Shown: positions 38,426 through 46,794 of the stretch, in pieces
How the letters are laid out: each line of letters opens with the position of its first letter
How positions within the stretch are numbered: the stretch's first letter is position 1
NCBI GenBank assembly: GCA_964508025.1
Contig: CAZDSF010000008.1
Span: 1-64,000 of the forward strand
DNA length: 64,000 bases
Direction of reading: 5' to 3'
From: JAAZNO01 sp964508025
GTDB taxonomy: Bacteria > Chloroflexota > Anaerolineae > B4-G1 > SLSP01
The notes under the pieces: generated by a model
Databases searched by the model: none
Told to the model about the DNA's origin: nothing
What the model saw: only the letters and a program-made list of their open reading frames with translations
Made by a program: the position numbers and the translations under genes

Positions 38426-40429
38426 ATGGCAAAAGAGAAACGTTTGGTGCGGGCGCGGGATTTGTACCGCCTGGAGTTGACGACGTATGCGGAGCTTTCG
38501 CCGGATGGGCAGCATGTGGTCTATGCGGTGTCGCAGGTAGATGCGAAGACGCAGAAGAAATCCTCAAATCTGTGGATTGCGCCGACGAATGGCGGCGCCC
38601 CGTATCGCTTCACTTTTGGGAAGCAAGTGGACGCGATGCCGCGCTGGTCGCCGGATGGGACGCGCATCGCTTTCTTTTCCAATCGGGGTGAGGCGACGCA
38701 GATGCAGCTCTACATCATCCCCTTTGCCGGCGGAGAGGCGCGCCCACTCACGACCCTGAAGGGCGATTTCGACAGCTTTGAGTGGGCGCCCGATGGCAAG
38801 TCGCTGGTCATCCAGTTTCGCAAACAGGATGCCGAGGTCGCCGCGCGGGAGCAAGATCCGCAGAAGAAGGAATTGGGCGTGGTCGCCCGCCACATCACGC
38901 GCCTCTTCTACGCCCTCGATGGCGTGGGCTACTTGCCCCAGGAACGCTGGCATCTTTGGATCGTGGATGCGGAAAGCGGCGAGGCGCAGCAGTTGACCGA
39001 GGGGGCGATTCACGATGAGATTGGGCCGCGCTGGTCGCCGGATGGCGCCTCGATTGCGTTCTTCTCCAACCGCGCCGCCGACCCGGATATGGAGCCGGCA
39101 TTGGTGGATCTGTTTGTCGTCCCGGCAGAAGGCGGCGAGCCGCGTCGCCTGGAGACGCCAGTCGGGGAGAAATACGCACTCAGCTGGTCGCCGGATGGGC
39201 AGCAGATCGCCTATCTGGGGCGCGAAGGGGCCAAGGATTGGTGGAAACCGCAGCGTTTGTGGGTGGTCCCCGCCGATGGGAGCGCGCCGGCGTCTTGCCT
39301 TACCGCTGCCCATGATGTGAGCTTCGAAGCGGCGACGCTCACCGATACCGCAGGTTCGATGAATCTGCCGCCGGTTTGGTCGAACGATGGGACGCGGCTC
39401 TATGCGCAGGCTTCGCGGCATGGCGGCACGGGACTTTACGCTGTCACTGTCGCGGATGGGGCGTTAGAGCCGGTGCTTGCCGGCGCGGAAGTGGTGGGCG
39501 CGTGGAGCTTCGATGCTTCACAGACGCGGTTGGCGTATCTGCGCAGCACGCTGCAAGACCCGGTGCAGGTGTGGATGCTGGATGTGGCTTCGCGGGCGAC
39601 CTGGCAGTTGACGGCACTGAATGCGAAGTGGTTGCGCCGGGTGGCATTGGGCGAGATCGAGGAGGTGTGGTTCAAGGGACCAGATGGCAACGATCTCCAG
39701 GGTTGGATTCTCACGCCGCCGAATTTTGATCCCGGCAAGCGCTATCCCTCGATCATGGAAATTCACGGCGGGCCGCTGGCGCAGTACGGCTACAGCTTCA
39801 TGCATGAGTTCTACTATCTGGCGGCGCAGGGTTACGTCGTCTACTTCTGTAATCCGCGCGGCGGGCAGGGCTACGGCGAAGCGCATGCGGGGGCGATTTG
39901 GGGCGCGTGGGGCAGCGTGGATTACGCCGACCTCATGGCGTGGGCGGATTATGTCGCCGCGCTGCCGTACATTGACCCGGAGCGGATGGGCGTCACCGGC
40001 GGGAGCTATGGCGGCTACATGACGGCGTGGATCATCGGGCACACGCAGCGCTTCAAGGGCGCGGTGGCGCAGCGTTGTGTAAGCAATCTCATCAGCATGT
40101 GGGGCACGAGCGACTTCAACTGGACGTTCCAGGAGCCGTTTGGCGATCAGCCGCCCTACGAGAGCATCGAGACGCTGTGGGCGTGCTCGCCGGTGCGTTA
40201 CATCGGCAACGCGACGACGCCGACGCTCGTGATCCACAGCGAGCGCGATTTACGCTGTCCTATCGAGCAGGGGCAACAGCTGTTCACGGCGTTGAAGCGG
40301 GCGGGCGTGGAGACGGAATTTGTCATCTTTCCAGAAGAGTCGCACGGGCTATCGCGCGGTGGACGCACGGATCGGCGCATTGCGCGGCTCAAGCACATTC
40401 GGCGGTGGTTCGACCATCATCTGGCGTGA
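38426..40429 (+). CDS. Prolyl oligopeptidase-family (S9) serine peptidase, acylaminoacyl-peptidase-like
   Basis: In this 667-residue protein residues about 20-400 are a beta-propeller of WD40/PD40-type repeats (WSPDGTRIAFFSNR, WSPDGASIAFFSNR, WSPDGQQIAYLGR). The C-terminal alpha/beta-hydrolase has the triad S527 in GGSYGGYM, D608 in HSERDLRCP and H640 in ESHGLSRGG. It should cleave short peptides or acyl-peptides after the propeller filters them. No signal peptide is present, so it is cytoplasmic. A dispersed hairpin element occupies the upstream region up to the SD. A terminator follows. Confidence 0.94.
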   Translation: MAKEKRLVRARDLYRLELTTYAELSPDGQHVVYAVSQVDAKTQKKSSNLWIAPTNGGAPYRFTFGKQVDAMPRWSPDGTRIAFFSNRGEATQMQLYIIPFAGGEARPLTTLKGDFDSFEWAPDGKSLVIQFRKQDAEVAAREQDPQKKELGVVARHITRLFYALDGVGYLPQERWHLWIVDAESGEAQQLTEGAIHDEIGPRWSPDGASIAFFSNRAADPDMEPALVDLFVVPAEGGEPRRLETPVGEKYALSWSPDGQQIAYLGREGAKDWWKPQRLWVVPADGSAPASCLTAAHDVSFEAATLTDTAGSMNLPPVWSNDGTRLYAQASRHGGTGLYAVTVADGALEPVLAGAEVVGAWSFDASQTRLAYLRSTLQDPVQVWMLDVASRATWQLTALNAKWLRRVALGEIEEVWFKGPDGNDLQGWILTPPNFDPGKRYPSIMEIHGGPLAQYGYSFMHEFYYLAAQGYVVYFCNPRGGQGYGEAHAGAIWGAWGSVDYADLMAWADYVAALPYIDPERMGVTGGSYGGYMTAWIIGHTQRFKGAVAQRCVSNLISMWGTSDFNWTFQEPFGDQPPYESIETLWACSPVRYIGNATTPTLVIHSERDLRCPIEQGQQLFTALKRAGVETEFVIFPEESHGLSRGGRTDRRIARLKHIRRWFDHHLA

Positions 40430-40453
40430 GTTTTGAGCCTGGGGCCAATTTGA

Positions 40454-40499
40454 GGGATTCTTGCCAGGACGTTTTGCGTCCTGACAAGAATCCCTTTTT
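40454..40499 (+). terminator. Terminator after the S9 peptidase
   Basis: Arms at 40454-40471 and 40477-40494 pair over 18 positions with one mismatch around loop TTTTG, followed by TTTTT. Confidence 0.88.
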
Positions 40500-40645
40500 C
40501 TTTGTCGCGTTGGCAGCAGTTGACGGAAGTCCGCCTGTTCCTATCCCTTTGGGTAGTTCGAATCTGTCCGTCCGGCTGATGGCAAACTGGCTATGATTCG
40601 CTATGATGAAACCATAGCTGGATACAGTTACGATTTAACTCGTAC

Positions 40646-40674
40646 TTGACAAGATTTAAGATATGAATTAAGAT
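40646..40674 (+). promoter_or_regulatory. Promoter of the MFS exporter
   Basis: A consensus TTGACA (40646-40651), a 17-base spacer and TAAGAT (40669-40674). It lies in an AT-rich stretch from about 40600 to 40735 that otherwise has no gene. Confidence 0.65.
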
Positions 40675-40726
40675 TATCAAGTGTTTCTGGAATAAAGATA
40701 AAGAAATCAAAGTGGAATCTTAATTC
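40665..40726 (+). promoter_or_regulatory. Perfect 11-base inverted repeat across the MFS leader
   Basis: GAATTAAGATT (40665-40675) overlaps the -10 box, and AATCTTAATTC (40716-40726) lies just before the SD (GAGGTGA). They are perfect inverted copies 40 bases apart. Either a repressor spans both sites or the message folds back and hides the ribosome site. Drug-responsive control is an inference. Confidence 0.55.
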
Positions 40727-40740
40727 TTATGAGGTGAGAC

Positions 40741-42060
40741 ATGGAGCGACAACAGAAAGGGTGGGCAACGCCATTTTTCACGATTTGGACCGGGCAGGCG
40801 CTCTCGCTATTTGGAAGCCGCCTGGCGCAGTTTGCGCTGGTCTGGTGGGTTACTGAAACCACGGGTTCGGCGACGATTTTGGCGACGGCGACGCTCGCGG
40901 CGTTATTGCCGGAGGTGCTGCTGGGGCCGTTCGCTGGCGCGCTGGTAGATCGCTGGAATCGGCGCTTGGTGATGATCATCTCTGATGGCTGCATTGCGCT
41001 GCTATCTCTGTGGGTGGTGTATCTGTTCTGGGCTGGCAGTATCCAAATCTGGCACATCTATCTCATTATGATTGCGCGCTCACTGGGGGGCATTTTCCAC
41101 TGGCCCGCGATGCAATCTTCGACCTCGTTGATGGTGCCTCAGGAGCATCTGGCGCGGGTGGCGGGGATGAATCAGACGTTGTTCGGCGCGATGAACGTGG
41201 TCGCACCGCCGCTGGGGGCGTTGCTGATGGCGGCATTGCCGTTGTACGGCGTGATGGCGATTGATGTGGTCACGGCATTGCTCGCTATTTTCCCGTTGCT
41301 CTTTGTCGCCATTCCCCAGCCGCGACGCGTTGCGGAGGAGAGCGGGATCGAAGATGCGCCATTGCGCGTGTTGTGGGGCGATGTCAAAGGGGGGTTCCGG
41401 TATATCTGGAACTGGAAGGGGCTGTTGGGAGTCTGCCTTTTGGCGATGCTGCTCAACTTCTTTGTGTCGCCAGCGATGCAACTGTTGCCCATTCTCGTGA
41501 CTTCACATTTTGAGGGCGGCGCGCTGCAATTGGGTTGGCTCAATTCCTCCTGGGGGGTGGGGCTGCTCACTGGTGGGCTGCTGCTGGCGGTCTCCGGCGG
41601 TTTTCGGCGGCGTTTGGTCACCGCCATGCTAGGGGTCATTGGCCTGGGTGTGGGGCTGTTGCTGGTAGGCTTGACGCCGGCGCAGGTGTTCCCCATGGCG
41701 CTTGGCGGCTTGCTTTTAGGCGGCGTGATGAACGCGCTGTGTAATGGCTCGTTCATGGCGGTCATGCAGGGCGCGGTTGCGCCGGAGATGCAGGGACGGG
41801 TGTTCACGGTAGTCGGCAGCCTCTGCGCGGCTATGGCGCCGCTGAGCATGGCGATTGCCGGCCCGCTGGCGGATGCCGTGGGTGTGCGTACCCTGTTTTG
41901 GGTCGGCGGCGGGGCGCAGATCATATTGGGGGTGGTGGGCTTTTTTATTCCGGCGATCATGCGGCTGGAAGAGGATGCGCGCGCCCTCGCGCAAATTCGT
42001 GAAGGGTTTGCTGTGTCAGAACTGGCGCCGGTGCTGGTGGAATCTGAGCGGGTTCGCTGA
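40741..42060 (+). CDS. MFS efflux transporter (macrolide-efflux/DHA3-like)
   Basis: This 439-residue protein has twelve predicted membrane helices. The start FFTIWTGQALSLFGSRLAQFALVWWVTETTGSATILA and the motif A-like loop DRWNRRLVMIISDG are typical of the MefA/DHA3 branch of the major facilitator superfamily. It would export a small hydrophobic compound with proton exchange. The ATG at 40741 follows GAGGTGA. A marked AT-rich control region with a perfect inverted repeat precedes it. The true substrate is unknown. It ends with a charged tail that may lie in the cytoplasm. Confidence 0.85.
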   Translation: MERQQKGWATPFFTIWTGQALSLFGSRLAQFALVWWVTETTGSATILATATLAALLPEVLLGPFAGALVDRWNRRLVMIISDGCIALLSLWVVYLFWAGSIQIWHIYLIMIARSLGGIFHWPAMQSSTSLMVPQEHLARVAGMNQTLFGAMNVVAPPLGALLMAALPLYGVMAIDVVTALLAIFPLLFVAIPQPRRVAEESGIEDAPLRVLWGDVKGGFRYIWNWKGLLGVCLLAMLLNFFVSPAMQLLPILVTSHFEGGALQLGWLNSSWGVGLLTGGLLLAVSGGFRRRLVTAMLGVIGLGVGLLLVGLTPAQVFPMALGGLLLGGVMNALCNGSFMAVMQGAVAPEMQGRVFTVVGSLCAAMAPLSMAIAGPLADAVGVRTLFWVGGGAQIILGVVGFFIPAIMRLEEDARALAQIREGFAVSELAPVLVESERVR

Positions 42061-42147
42061 GTGCAACTTCTACCTGGAACAGGCGTATACATGAAAGAGG
42101 ATGTTTAACTTCATGCGTACGAGACTATTTTCCAGGGGGTAGAGATC

Positions 42148-42660
42148 ATGAATCGCAGACGGCGTTCCAATCTGGTAGCTGGTTTTCTATTGATCTTTGT
42201 CGGCGTGTTGATGTTGGCGACGCGCATGGTGCCCGCGATGCGCGGTTGGAAGGAGGTCTGGTCGTGGCCCTTCTATGTTGTGGCTGCCGGCGCGGGGCTT
42301 TTCTTTTTGGGGCTGTTGTTGGGGGAGCCGGATATGGCGGTGCCCGCCTGCATCGTTGCCGGTATCGGCGGTATCCTCTATTGGCAAAATGCCACTGGTG
42401 ATTGGGCCAGTTGGGCTTATGCCTGGACGTTGATTCCCGGTTTTGCCGGCGTGGGCACGGTGATTTCGGGCCTTCTGGGGAGCGATGCCCGGCGGCGCAA
42501 GGTGGTGGGCGATGGCTTGCAGACGATGCTGGTGAGTGCAGTGATGTTTCTCATCTTCGCCTCGTTCTTCGGGCGCGCACTGCTGGGCGATTACTGGCCG
42601 GTGCTGTTGATCCTGTTGGGGTTGGTGTTGATGGGACGGACGTTGTTCCGTCGTTCGTGA
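42148..42660 (+). CDS. Small integral membrane protein, function unknown
   Basis: This 170-residue protein has four to five hydrophobic helices separated by short loops (FLLIFVGVLMLATRM, FYVVAAGAGLFFLGLLLG, ACIVAGIGGILYW, MLVSAVMFLIFASFF, YWPVLLILLGLVLMG). The helix-GD-YWPVLLILLG pattern resembles the membrane segments of LiaI/LiaF-like (DUF5668) proteins. The gene is followed 33 bases later by a larger relative and is probably co-transcribed with it. An SD-like AGGGGGT lies upstream. No enzyme motif is seen. Confidence 0.7.
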   Translation: MNRRRRSNLVAGFLLIFVGVLMLATRMVPAMRGWKEVWSWPFYVVAAGAGLFFLGLLLGEPDMAVPACIVAGIGGILYWQNATGDWASWAYAWTLIPGFAGVGTVISGLLGSDARRRKVVGDGLQTMLVSAVMFLIFASFFGRALLGDYWPVLLILLGLVLMGRTLFRRS

Positions 42661-42693
42661 GGTAAGCGCGGCAAACACGCTGGGAGGTTGAGG

Positions 42694-43488
42694 ATGCGTC
42701 GTAATCAACTGTTTTGGGGCCTAGTGTTGATGGTGTTCGGGGCGGCGCTGTTGTTGGGCAATATTTTCGAGTTCAATGTGTGGGATTACTTATGGCCGTT
42801 GATTTTTATCGCTTTGGGCGTGTGGATTTTGTGGGGCGCCATGCGTCGCCCCAAGTTCGCATCCGAGACGCTCGTCATCCCTTTCGAGGGCGGTGAGCGG
42901 GCGCGGATCAAGCTGCAATACGGCGGGGGGAAGCTCACGGTGCATGGCGATCCCGGCGCCGCCGATCTGGTGGTGGGCAATTTCTCCGGCGGCGTGGAGC
43001 ATACGGTGCGGCAGGAAGGCGAGCTCACGACGGTGACGTTGCGCTCGCCGACGCCGCATCTGGTGTTAGGCCCCTGGAGCTGGTGGGATGAGGGGCAACA
43101 TCGCAAATGGTCTGTGGGGCTAACCGATCGGGCGCCGTTGGAGCTCGATCTGGAGACGGGGGCGTGCGATGCGCATCTGAATCTCGGCCCGTTGCCCGTA
43201 ACGCGGCTGCGCTTGCAGACCGGCGCCAGCTCGACAACGGTGCGTTTGCCAGAGCGCGCCGGCCACACACAAGTGCGGATCGAATCCGGCGCGGCATCGG
43301 TCTCGTTGCGGGTGCCGGAGGGCGTGGCGGCGCGCATCGAAGGGCGCGGCGGACTGGCTTCAATTGTGGTGGATACGGCGCGCTTTCCGCGCAGCGGGGG
43401 TGTGTATCAATCGCCGGATTACGAGACGGCGTCTGACCGGGTGGATATTAGCGTCGAAACCGGCGTCGGTTCGGTGGACATTCGGTAG
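42694..43488 (+). CDS. LiaF-like membrane protein with an extracytoplasmic or toast-rack-type beta domain
   Basis: In this 264-residue protein two membrane helices (about 5-48) carry the DUF5668/LiaF pattern GLVLMVFGAALLLGNI ... DYLWPLIFIALGVWIL. The remainder is almost all beta strand, with repeating ARIKLQYGGGKLTVHG, ELDLETGACDAHLNLG and RIESGAASVSLRVP, like the toast-rack/DUF4097 adhesin-type fold. LiaF and related proteins act in envelope-stress signalling, but no two-component pair is adjacent here. The ATG at 42694 follows GGGAGG by six bases, so a TTG two codons upstream is not used. A terminator follows. Confidence 0.75.
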   Translation: MRRNQLFWGLVLMVFGAALLLGNIFEFNVWDYLWPLIFIALGVWILWGAMRRPKFASETLVIPFEGGERARIKLQYGGGKLTVHGDPGAADLVVGNFSGGVEHTVRQEGELTTVTLRSPTPHLVLGPWSWWDEGQHRKWSVGLTDRAPLELDLETGACDAHLNLGPLPVTRLRLQTGASSTTVRLPERAGHTQVRIESGAASVSLRVPEGVAARIEGRGGLASIVVDTARFPRSGGVYQSPDYETASDRVDISVETGVGSVDIR

Positions 43489-43504
43489 CAGTGTGCTGAG
43501 GTTG

Positions 43505-43542
43505 CGGCCCGATAGGCATGTCCTATCGGGCCGTTCTGTTTT
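43505..43542 (+). terminator. Terminator after the LiaF-like gene
   Basis: CGGCCCGATAGG (43505-43516) and CCTATCGGGCCG (43522-43533) form a perfect 12-bp stem with loop CATGT. It is followed by TTCTGTTTT. Confidence 0.92.
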
Positions 43543-43550
43543 GCGGCGGG

Positions 43551-43578
43551 TTGTCTATCTCCCCAACTATGGTTAAAT
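43551..43578 (+). promoter_or_regulatory. Candidate promoter of the 43620 surface protein
   Basis: TTGTCT (43551-43556), a 16-base spacer and TTAAAT (43573-43578), placed between the preceding terminator and the SD. Confidence 0.4.
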
Positions 43579-43619
43579 GCTGGTGAGAACGTTTATCGAG
43601 ATGGTGGGGAGGTGAGGTG

Positions 43620-44450
43620 ATGAAGGCAAGTTGGCGGTGGAGCGTGGCGTTCGGCCTGGCAGCGGCGCTCTTGGGCGGCGCGGTATTGTGGATGGGCCCT
43701 GCATCCCATGATGTTGCATTGGCTGAATTGGAATTGTTGCGAACAGCGGATGAGGTGATCACCGATGTTCAAGAGTCCCTGGTTTTCTTGCCGTTGGTGC
43801 TTTCGGCTCACAATCCGGCCTGCGAGCCGATTCCAGGCGTCAGCTACGTTGCGCTTTCGGTGGTCAATCCGCACAACCCCGATGCCGAAAATGATCCCGG
43901 CTACAACTTGGGCCTGTTGGGCTACGAGCTCACGGATGCCTATCGCGGGCTGGTAGATTATGATGGCGGCGAGGATCTCAATGCGCCGCAGTTTCCGTAT
44001 CTGTTCAGCGATCAGCGCGTGCCGGACTTCCCTAACGTCTACCGTCTGTATCACGGCTGGGGTGAACCCGTGACGGATTGGCCGGTGACGATGCTGGGCA
44101 TGGAAGTGACGCCTGCTGAGCCGCTGGCCGTTCCTGAGAGCGGTTATCGTATTGATCCGCAAGGGCATCAGGTTATGGTGATTTACGCCAGCGAACAGCG
44201 CATTGCGCTCAATTATACACGGGGCGACAATCTTCTGGGGTACACGATTTATGTCGAAAATGTGTGCGTCGAGCCGTCGCTGCTGGCGTTGTACCGGCAG
44301 CTCGATGCTGCCGGGCGCACACTCCTCCCGGCATTGTACGGCAGCCAGCCGTTTGGGCGAGCCACGGGGCAGGAGATTCGCGTGGTGATTCGGGATACCG
44401 GCGCAGCGTTGGATCCGCGCTCGCGCAAGGATTGGTGGCGCGGGCGCTGA
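43620..44450 (+). CDS. Secreted protein with FLPL motif, function unknown
   Basis: In this 276-residue protein residues 1-27 form a signal or anchor segment. FLPLVLSAHNPACEP (56-70) carries the same YLPL-type motif seen in two other exported proteins here. The body contains VALSVVNPHNPDAENDPGYNLGLLGY and two later cysteines. The segment RIDPQGHQVMVIYASEQRIALNYTRGDNLLGYTIYVEN looks like a domain found in peptidoglycan- or peptidase-associated exoproteins, but no family is certain. GAGGTG and GGGGAGG sit before ATG 43620; GTG at 43617 is the alternative. Confidence 0.65.
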   Translation: MKASWRWSVAFGLAAALLGGAVLWMGPASHDVALAELELLRTADEVITDVQESLVFLPLVLSAHNPACEPIPGVSYVALSVVNPHNPDAENDPGYNLGLLGYELTDAYRGLVDYDGGEDLNAPQFPYLFSDQRVPDFPNVYRLYHGWGEPVTDWPVTMLGMEVTPAEPLAVPESGYRIDPQGHQVMVIYASEQRIALNYTRGDNLLGYTIYVENVCVEPSLLALYRQLDAAGRTLLPALYGSQPFGRATGQEIRVVIRDTGAALDPRSRKDWWRGR

Positions 44451-44483
44451 ATGGCTTGAACCGGCATCCGGGTGTACAATGAG

Positions 44484-44535
44484 CGGGGTGAGTCACAAGT
44501 CATGAGTCTTGACTTCTGACTTTAGATGCAGGAGG
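44484..44535 (+). repeat. Short quasi-palindromic word repeat before moxR
   Basis: AAGTCATGAGTC is followed by TTGACTTCTGACTT, in which GACTTCTGACTT is its reverse complement at 10 of 12 positions. It ends at the GGAGG of moxR. It is related in style, not in sequence, to the dispersed element upstream of other genes here. Confidence 0.55.
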
Positions 44536-44539
44536 CAGA

Positions 44540-45532
44540 ATGGCACAACGTGTGGCAAAGATAGACATTGATTCGGAAGCGCCAGTGCGGGAATTTGCGC
44601 AGCAGGTGCTTGACAATGTCGAAACGGTGATCGTCGGGAAGCGCGCGCGGATTGAGTTGTTGTTGGTCGCGCTGTTGTGTCAGGGGCATGTGTTGCTGGA
44701 GGATGTGCCTGGCACGGGCAAGACGATGCTCGCGCGCGCGGTAGCGGCGAGCATGGGGCTGCAATTCAAGCGTCTGCAATGCACACCCGATTTGCTACCC
44801 AATGATATTACCGGCGTCAGCATCTTCAACCAGCAGACCGGGGATTTCGAGTTCCGACCGGGCCCAGTTTTTGTGAATATCCTGCTGGCAGACGAGATCA
44901 ACCGCGCGACGCCGCGCACGCAGGCGGCGCTGTTGGAAGCAATGCAGGAAGCGCAGGTGACGAGCGACGGCATCACCCGTCCGCTGCCGACGCCATTTTT
45001 GGTGCTGGCAACGCAGAATCCCATTGAATATGAGGGCACTTTTCCCCTGCCCGAAGCGCAGTTGGATCGCTTCTTGATGCGGCTTTCGCTGGGCTACCCT
45101 GATGCGCACGATGAGATCACCATGCTGCGACGCTTACGGCGGCAGCACCCTATCGAGACGGTAGGGCAGGTGGTGGATAGCGCTAGTCTGGCGACGCTTC
45201 AGCCGTACATCGCCGAGATCCACGTGGATGAGACGGTGGAGCGTTACATTCTCGGCATCATTCAGGCGACGCGGGAGCACCGCGATCTGACGTTGGGCGC
45301 CAGCCCGCGCGGCTCGTTGGCGCTGTACAAGACGGCGCAGGCGCTGGCGGCATTGCGCGGACGCGATTACGTCAAGCCTGATGATGTCAAATTGCTGGCG
45401 CCCTTCACCCTGGCGCATCGTTTGATGGTGCGACCGGAGAGCGAGCTGCGTGGCCGCACGGCGCAGCATATTCTGGATGAGATTTTGGAAGCGGTTGCGC
45501 TCGATTTGGGGCGTCTGGATGCTGAGGACTGA
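44540..45532 (+). CDS. MoxR-family AAA+ ATPase
   Basis: In this 330-residue protein Walker A reads EDVPGTGKTMLARA, Walker B is LLADEINRA, and sensor and arginine-finger regions follow (ATQNPIEYEGTFPLPEAQLDRF). The C-terminal lid contains GASPRGSLALYKTAQALAALRGRDYVKPDDV. MoxR ATPases act as chaperones that mature secreted or surface-associated partner proteins. It begins an operon with a DUF58 and a DUF4129 protein, the usual MoxR partner set. GGAGG precedes ATG. Confidence 0.93.
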   Translation: MAQRVAKIDIDSEAPVREFAQQVLDNVETVIVGKRARIELLLVALLCQGHVLLEDVPGTGKTMLARAVAASMGLQFKRLQCTPDLLPNDITGVSIFNQQTGDFEFRPGPVFVNILLADEINRATPRTQAALLEAMQEAQVTSDGITRPLPTPFLVLATQNPIEYEGTFPLPEAQLDRFLMRLSLGYPDAHDEITMLRRLRRQHPIETVGQVVDSASLATLQPYIAEIHVDETVERYILGIIQATREHRDLTLGASPRGSLALYKTAQALAALRGRDYVKPDDVKLLAPFTLAHRLMVRPESELRGRTAQHILDEILEAVALDLGRLDAED

Positions 45533-45570
45533 GCGTTAGTCGCTGTGTGAGCGTTGCGGGGAGCCGTGCT

Positions 45571-46794
45571 GTGCCGAATCTGATCCCGTTTCTGGTGCTG
45601 CTATTCCTGATAGCCGCGTTGCTGCGTGTGGATTTCTTTTTCACCATCGCTTATCTGTTTGCGATTGTGGCGCTCTTCACGCGGCTGTGGACGCGTTATG
45701 CGGCTGACCATTTACAGGTGCGCCGGCGTCTCATTTCTCGCGCTTTCATTGGCGATGAGGTGGATGTGGAAGTGCTGGTACACAACGCCGGGCGTCTTCC
45801 GTTGGTGTGGGTGGATGTGCGGGATTCTTTTCCGGCGGTTCTGGCTTCGCCGCCGTTTCACCGCGAAGTGCTCAGTCTTGGCCCGCGCGAGGAGCGGCGG
45901 CTGCATTATCGGCTCACCTGCCGCCGGCGCGGCTATTATCCGTTAGGGCCGTTGACAGCGCAGACTGGCGATTGGTTGGGGCTACATCCTTCCCTCGAAG
46001 TCTGTATGCCTGAGCCGCCGGAGGGTGAAGGCGCGTATCTCATCGTGTACCCTCAGGTAGTCGCGTTGACGCAGCTGGGATTGCCGACCCACTCGCCGTT
46101 GGCGACGTTGCCCGCGCGCGCCGCCCTGATCGAAGACCCGGCGCGAATCATGGGGGTGCGTCCGTACCAGGATGGCGATTCCCTCCGCCGTGTCCACTGG
46201 ACGGCCTCGGCGCGCGTCGGGCGCTGGTTGGTCAAACGCTATGAACCCTCGATGGCGCGGGACACGTTGATCTTGCTCGATCTGTGCGGCGATTCCTACG
46301 AGCGGCGCTATCGCTATGATGCGCCGGAGATAGCGATTGTGGCGGCGGCATCGCTGGCAAATCACATCGTTGTGCGTGAAGGGTTGGCTACAGGGCTGAG
46401 CACGTTGGCATGGGATCCCCTCACTGCCGCACAGCAGGTGTTTTCGCTGCCGCCTCGGAATGAACGGGCGCATCTCATCGGCATTCTGGAAGTGTTGGCG
46501 CGGGTGGATCTCATCCCGGCACGCGATACCGCCGAAAGCGACGGCGCGTTCGCGCACTTCCTCCGCCAGGAGACGCTGCATCTGAGCTGGGGCGCTACGG
46601 TGGTTGCTATCAGCGGGCAGGCTTCGCCGCTGCTGCTCGATACGTTGGGACAGTTGCGACGCAGCGGTTTCGCCGTCACCTTGATTCTGGCGCGCCAGGC
46701 GTTGACGCCGCCGCCTTTGCAGGAGCGGGCGAGCGTGCTGGGAATTCCGCTGTATCACGTGTGGCATGAGCGCGATTTGGGGATGCTGGCATGA
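45571..46794 (+). CDS. DUF58 protein (MoxR-partner, vWA-like)
   Basis: The protein is 407 residues from GTG 45571, which has GGGGAG at a better distance than GTG 45547 (a 415-residue form). Two membrane helices open it (FLVLLFLIAALLRVDFFF, AYLFAIVALF). The DUF58 core includes RAALIEDPARIMGVRPYQDGDSLRRVHWTASARVGRWLVKRYEP, the diagnostic D-x-R-x-I-x-W element, followed by a vWA-like tail. It works with MoxR in an unknown maturation or stress function. The stop overlaps the next start as ATGA. Confidence 0.88.
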   Translation: MPNLIPFLVLLFLIAALLRVDFFFTIAYLFAIVALFTRLWTRYAADHLQVRRRLISRAFIGDEVDVEVLVHNAGRLPLVWVDVRDSFPAVLASPPFHREVLSLGPREERRLHYRLTCRRRGYYPLGPLTAQTGDWLGLHPSLEVCMPEPPEGEGAYLIVYPQVVALTQLGLPTHSPLATLPARAALIEDPARIMGVRPYQDGDSLRRVHWTASARVGRWLVKRYEPSMARDTLILLDLCGDSYERRYRYDAPEIAIVAAASLANHIVVREGLATGLSTLAWDPLTAAQQVFSLPPRNERAHLIGILEVLARVDLIPARDTAESDGAFAHFLRQETLHLSWGATVVAISGQASPLLLDTLGQLRRSGFAVTLILARQALTPPPLQERASVLGIPLYHVWHERDLGMLA

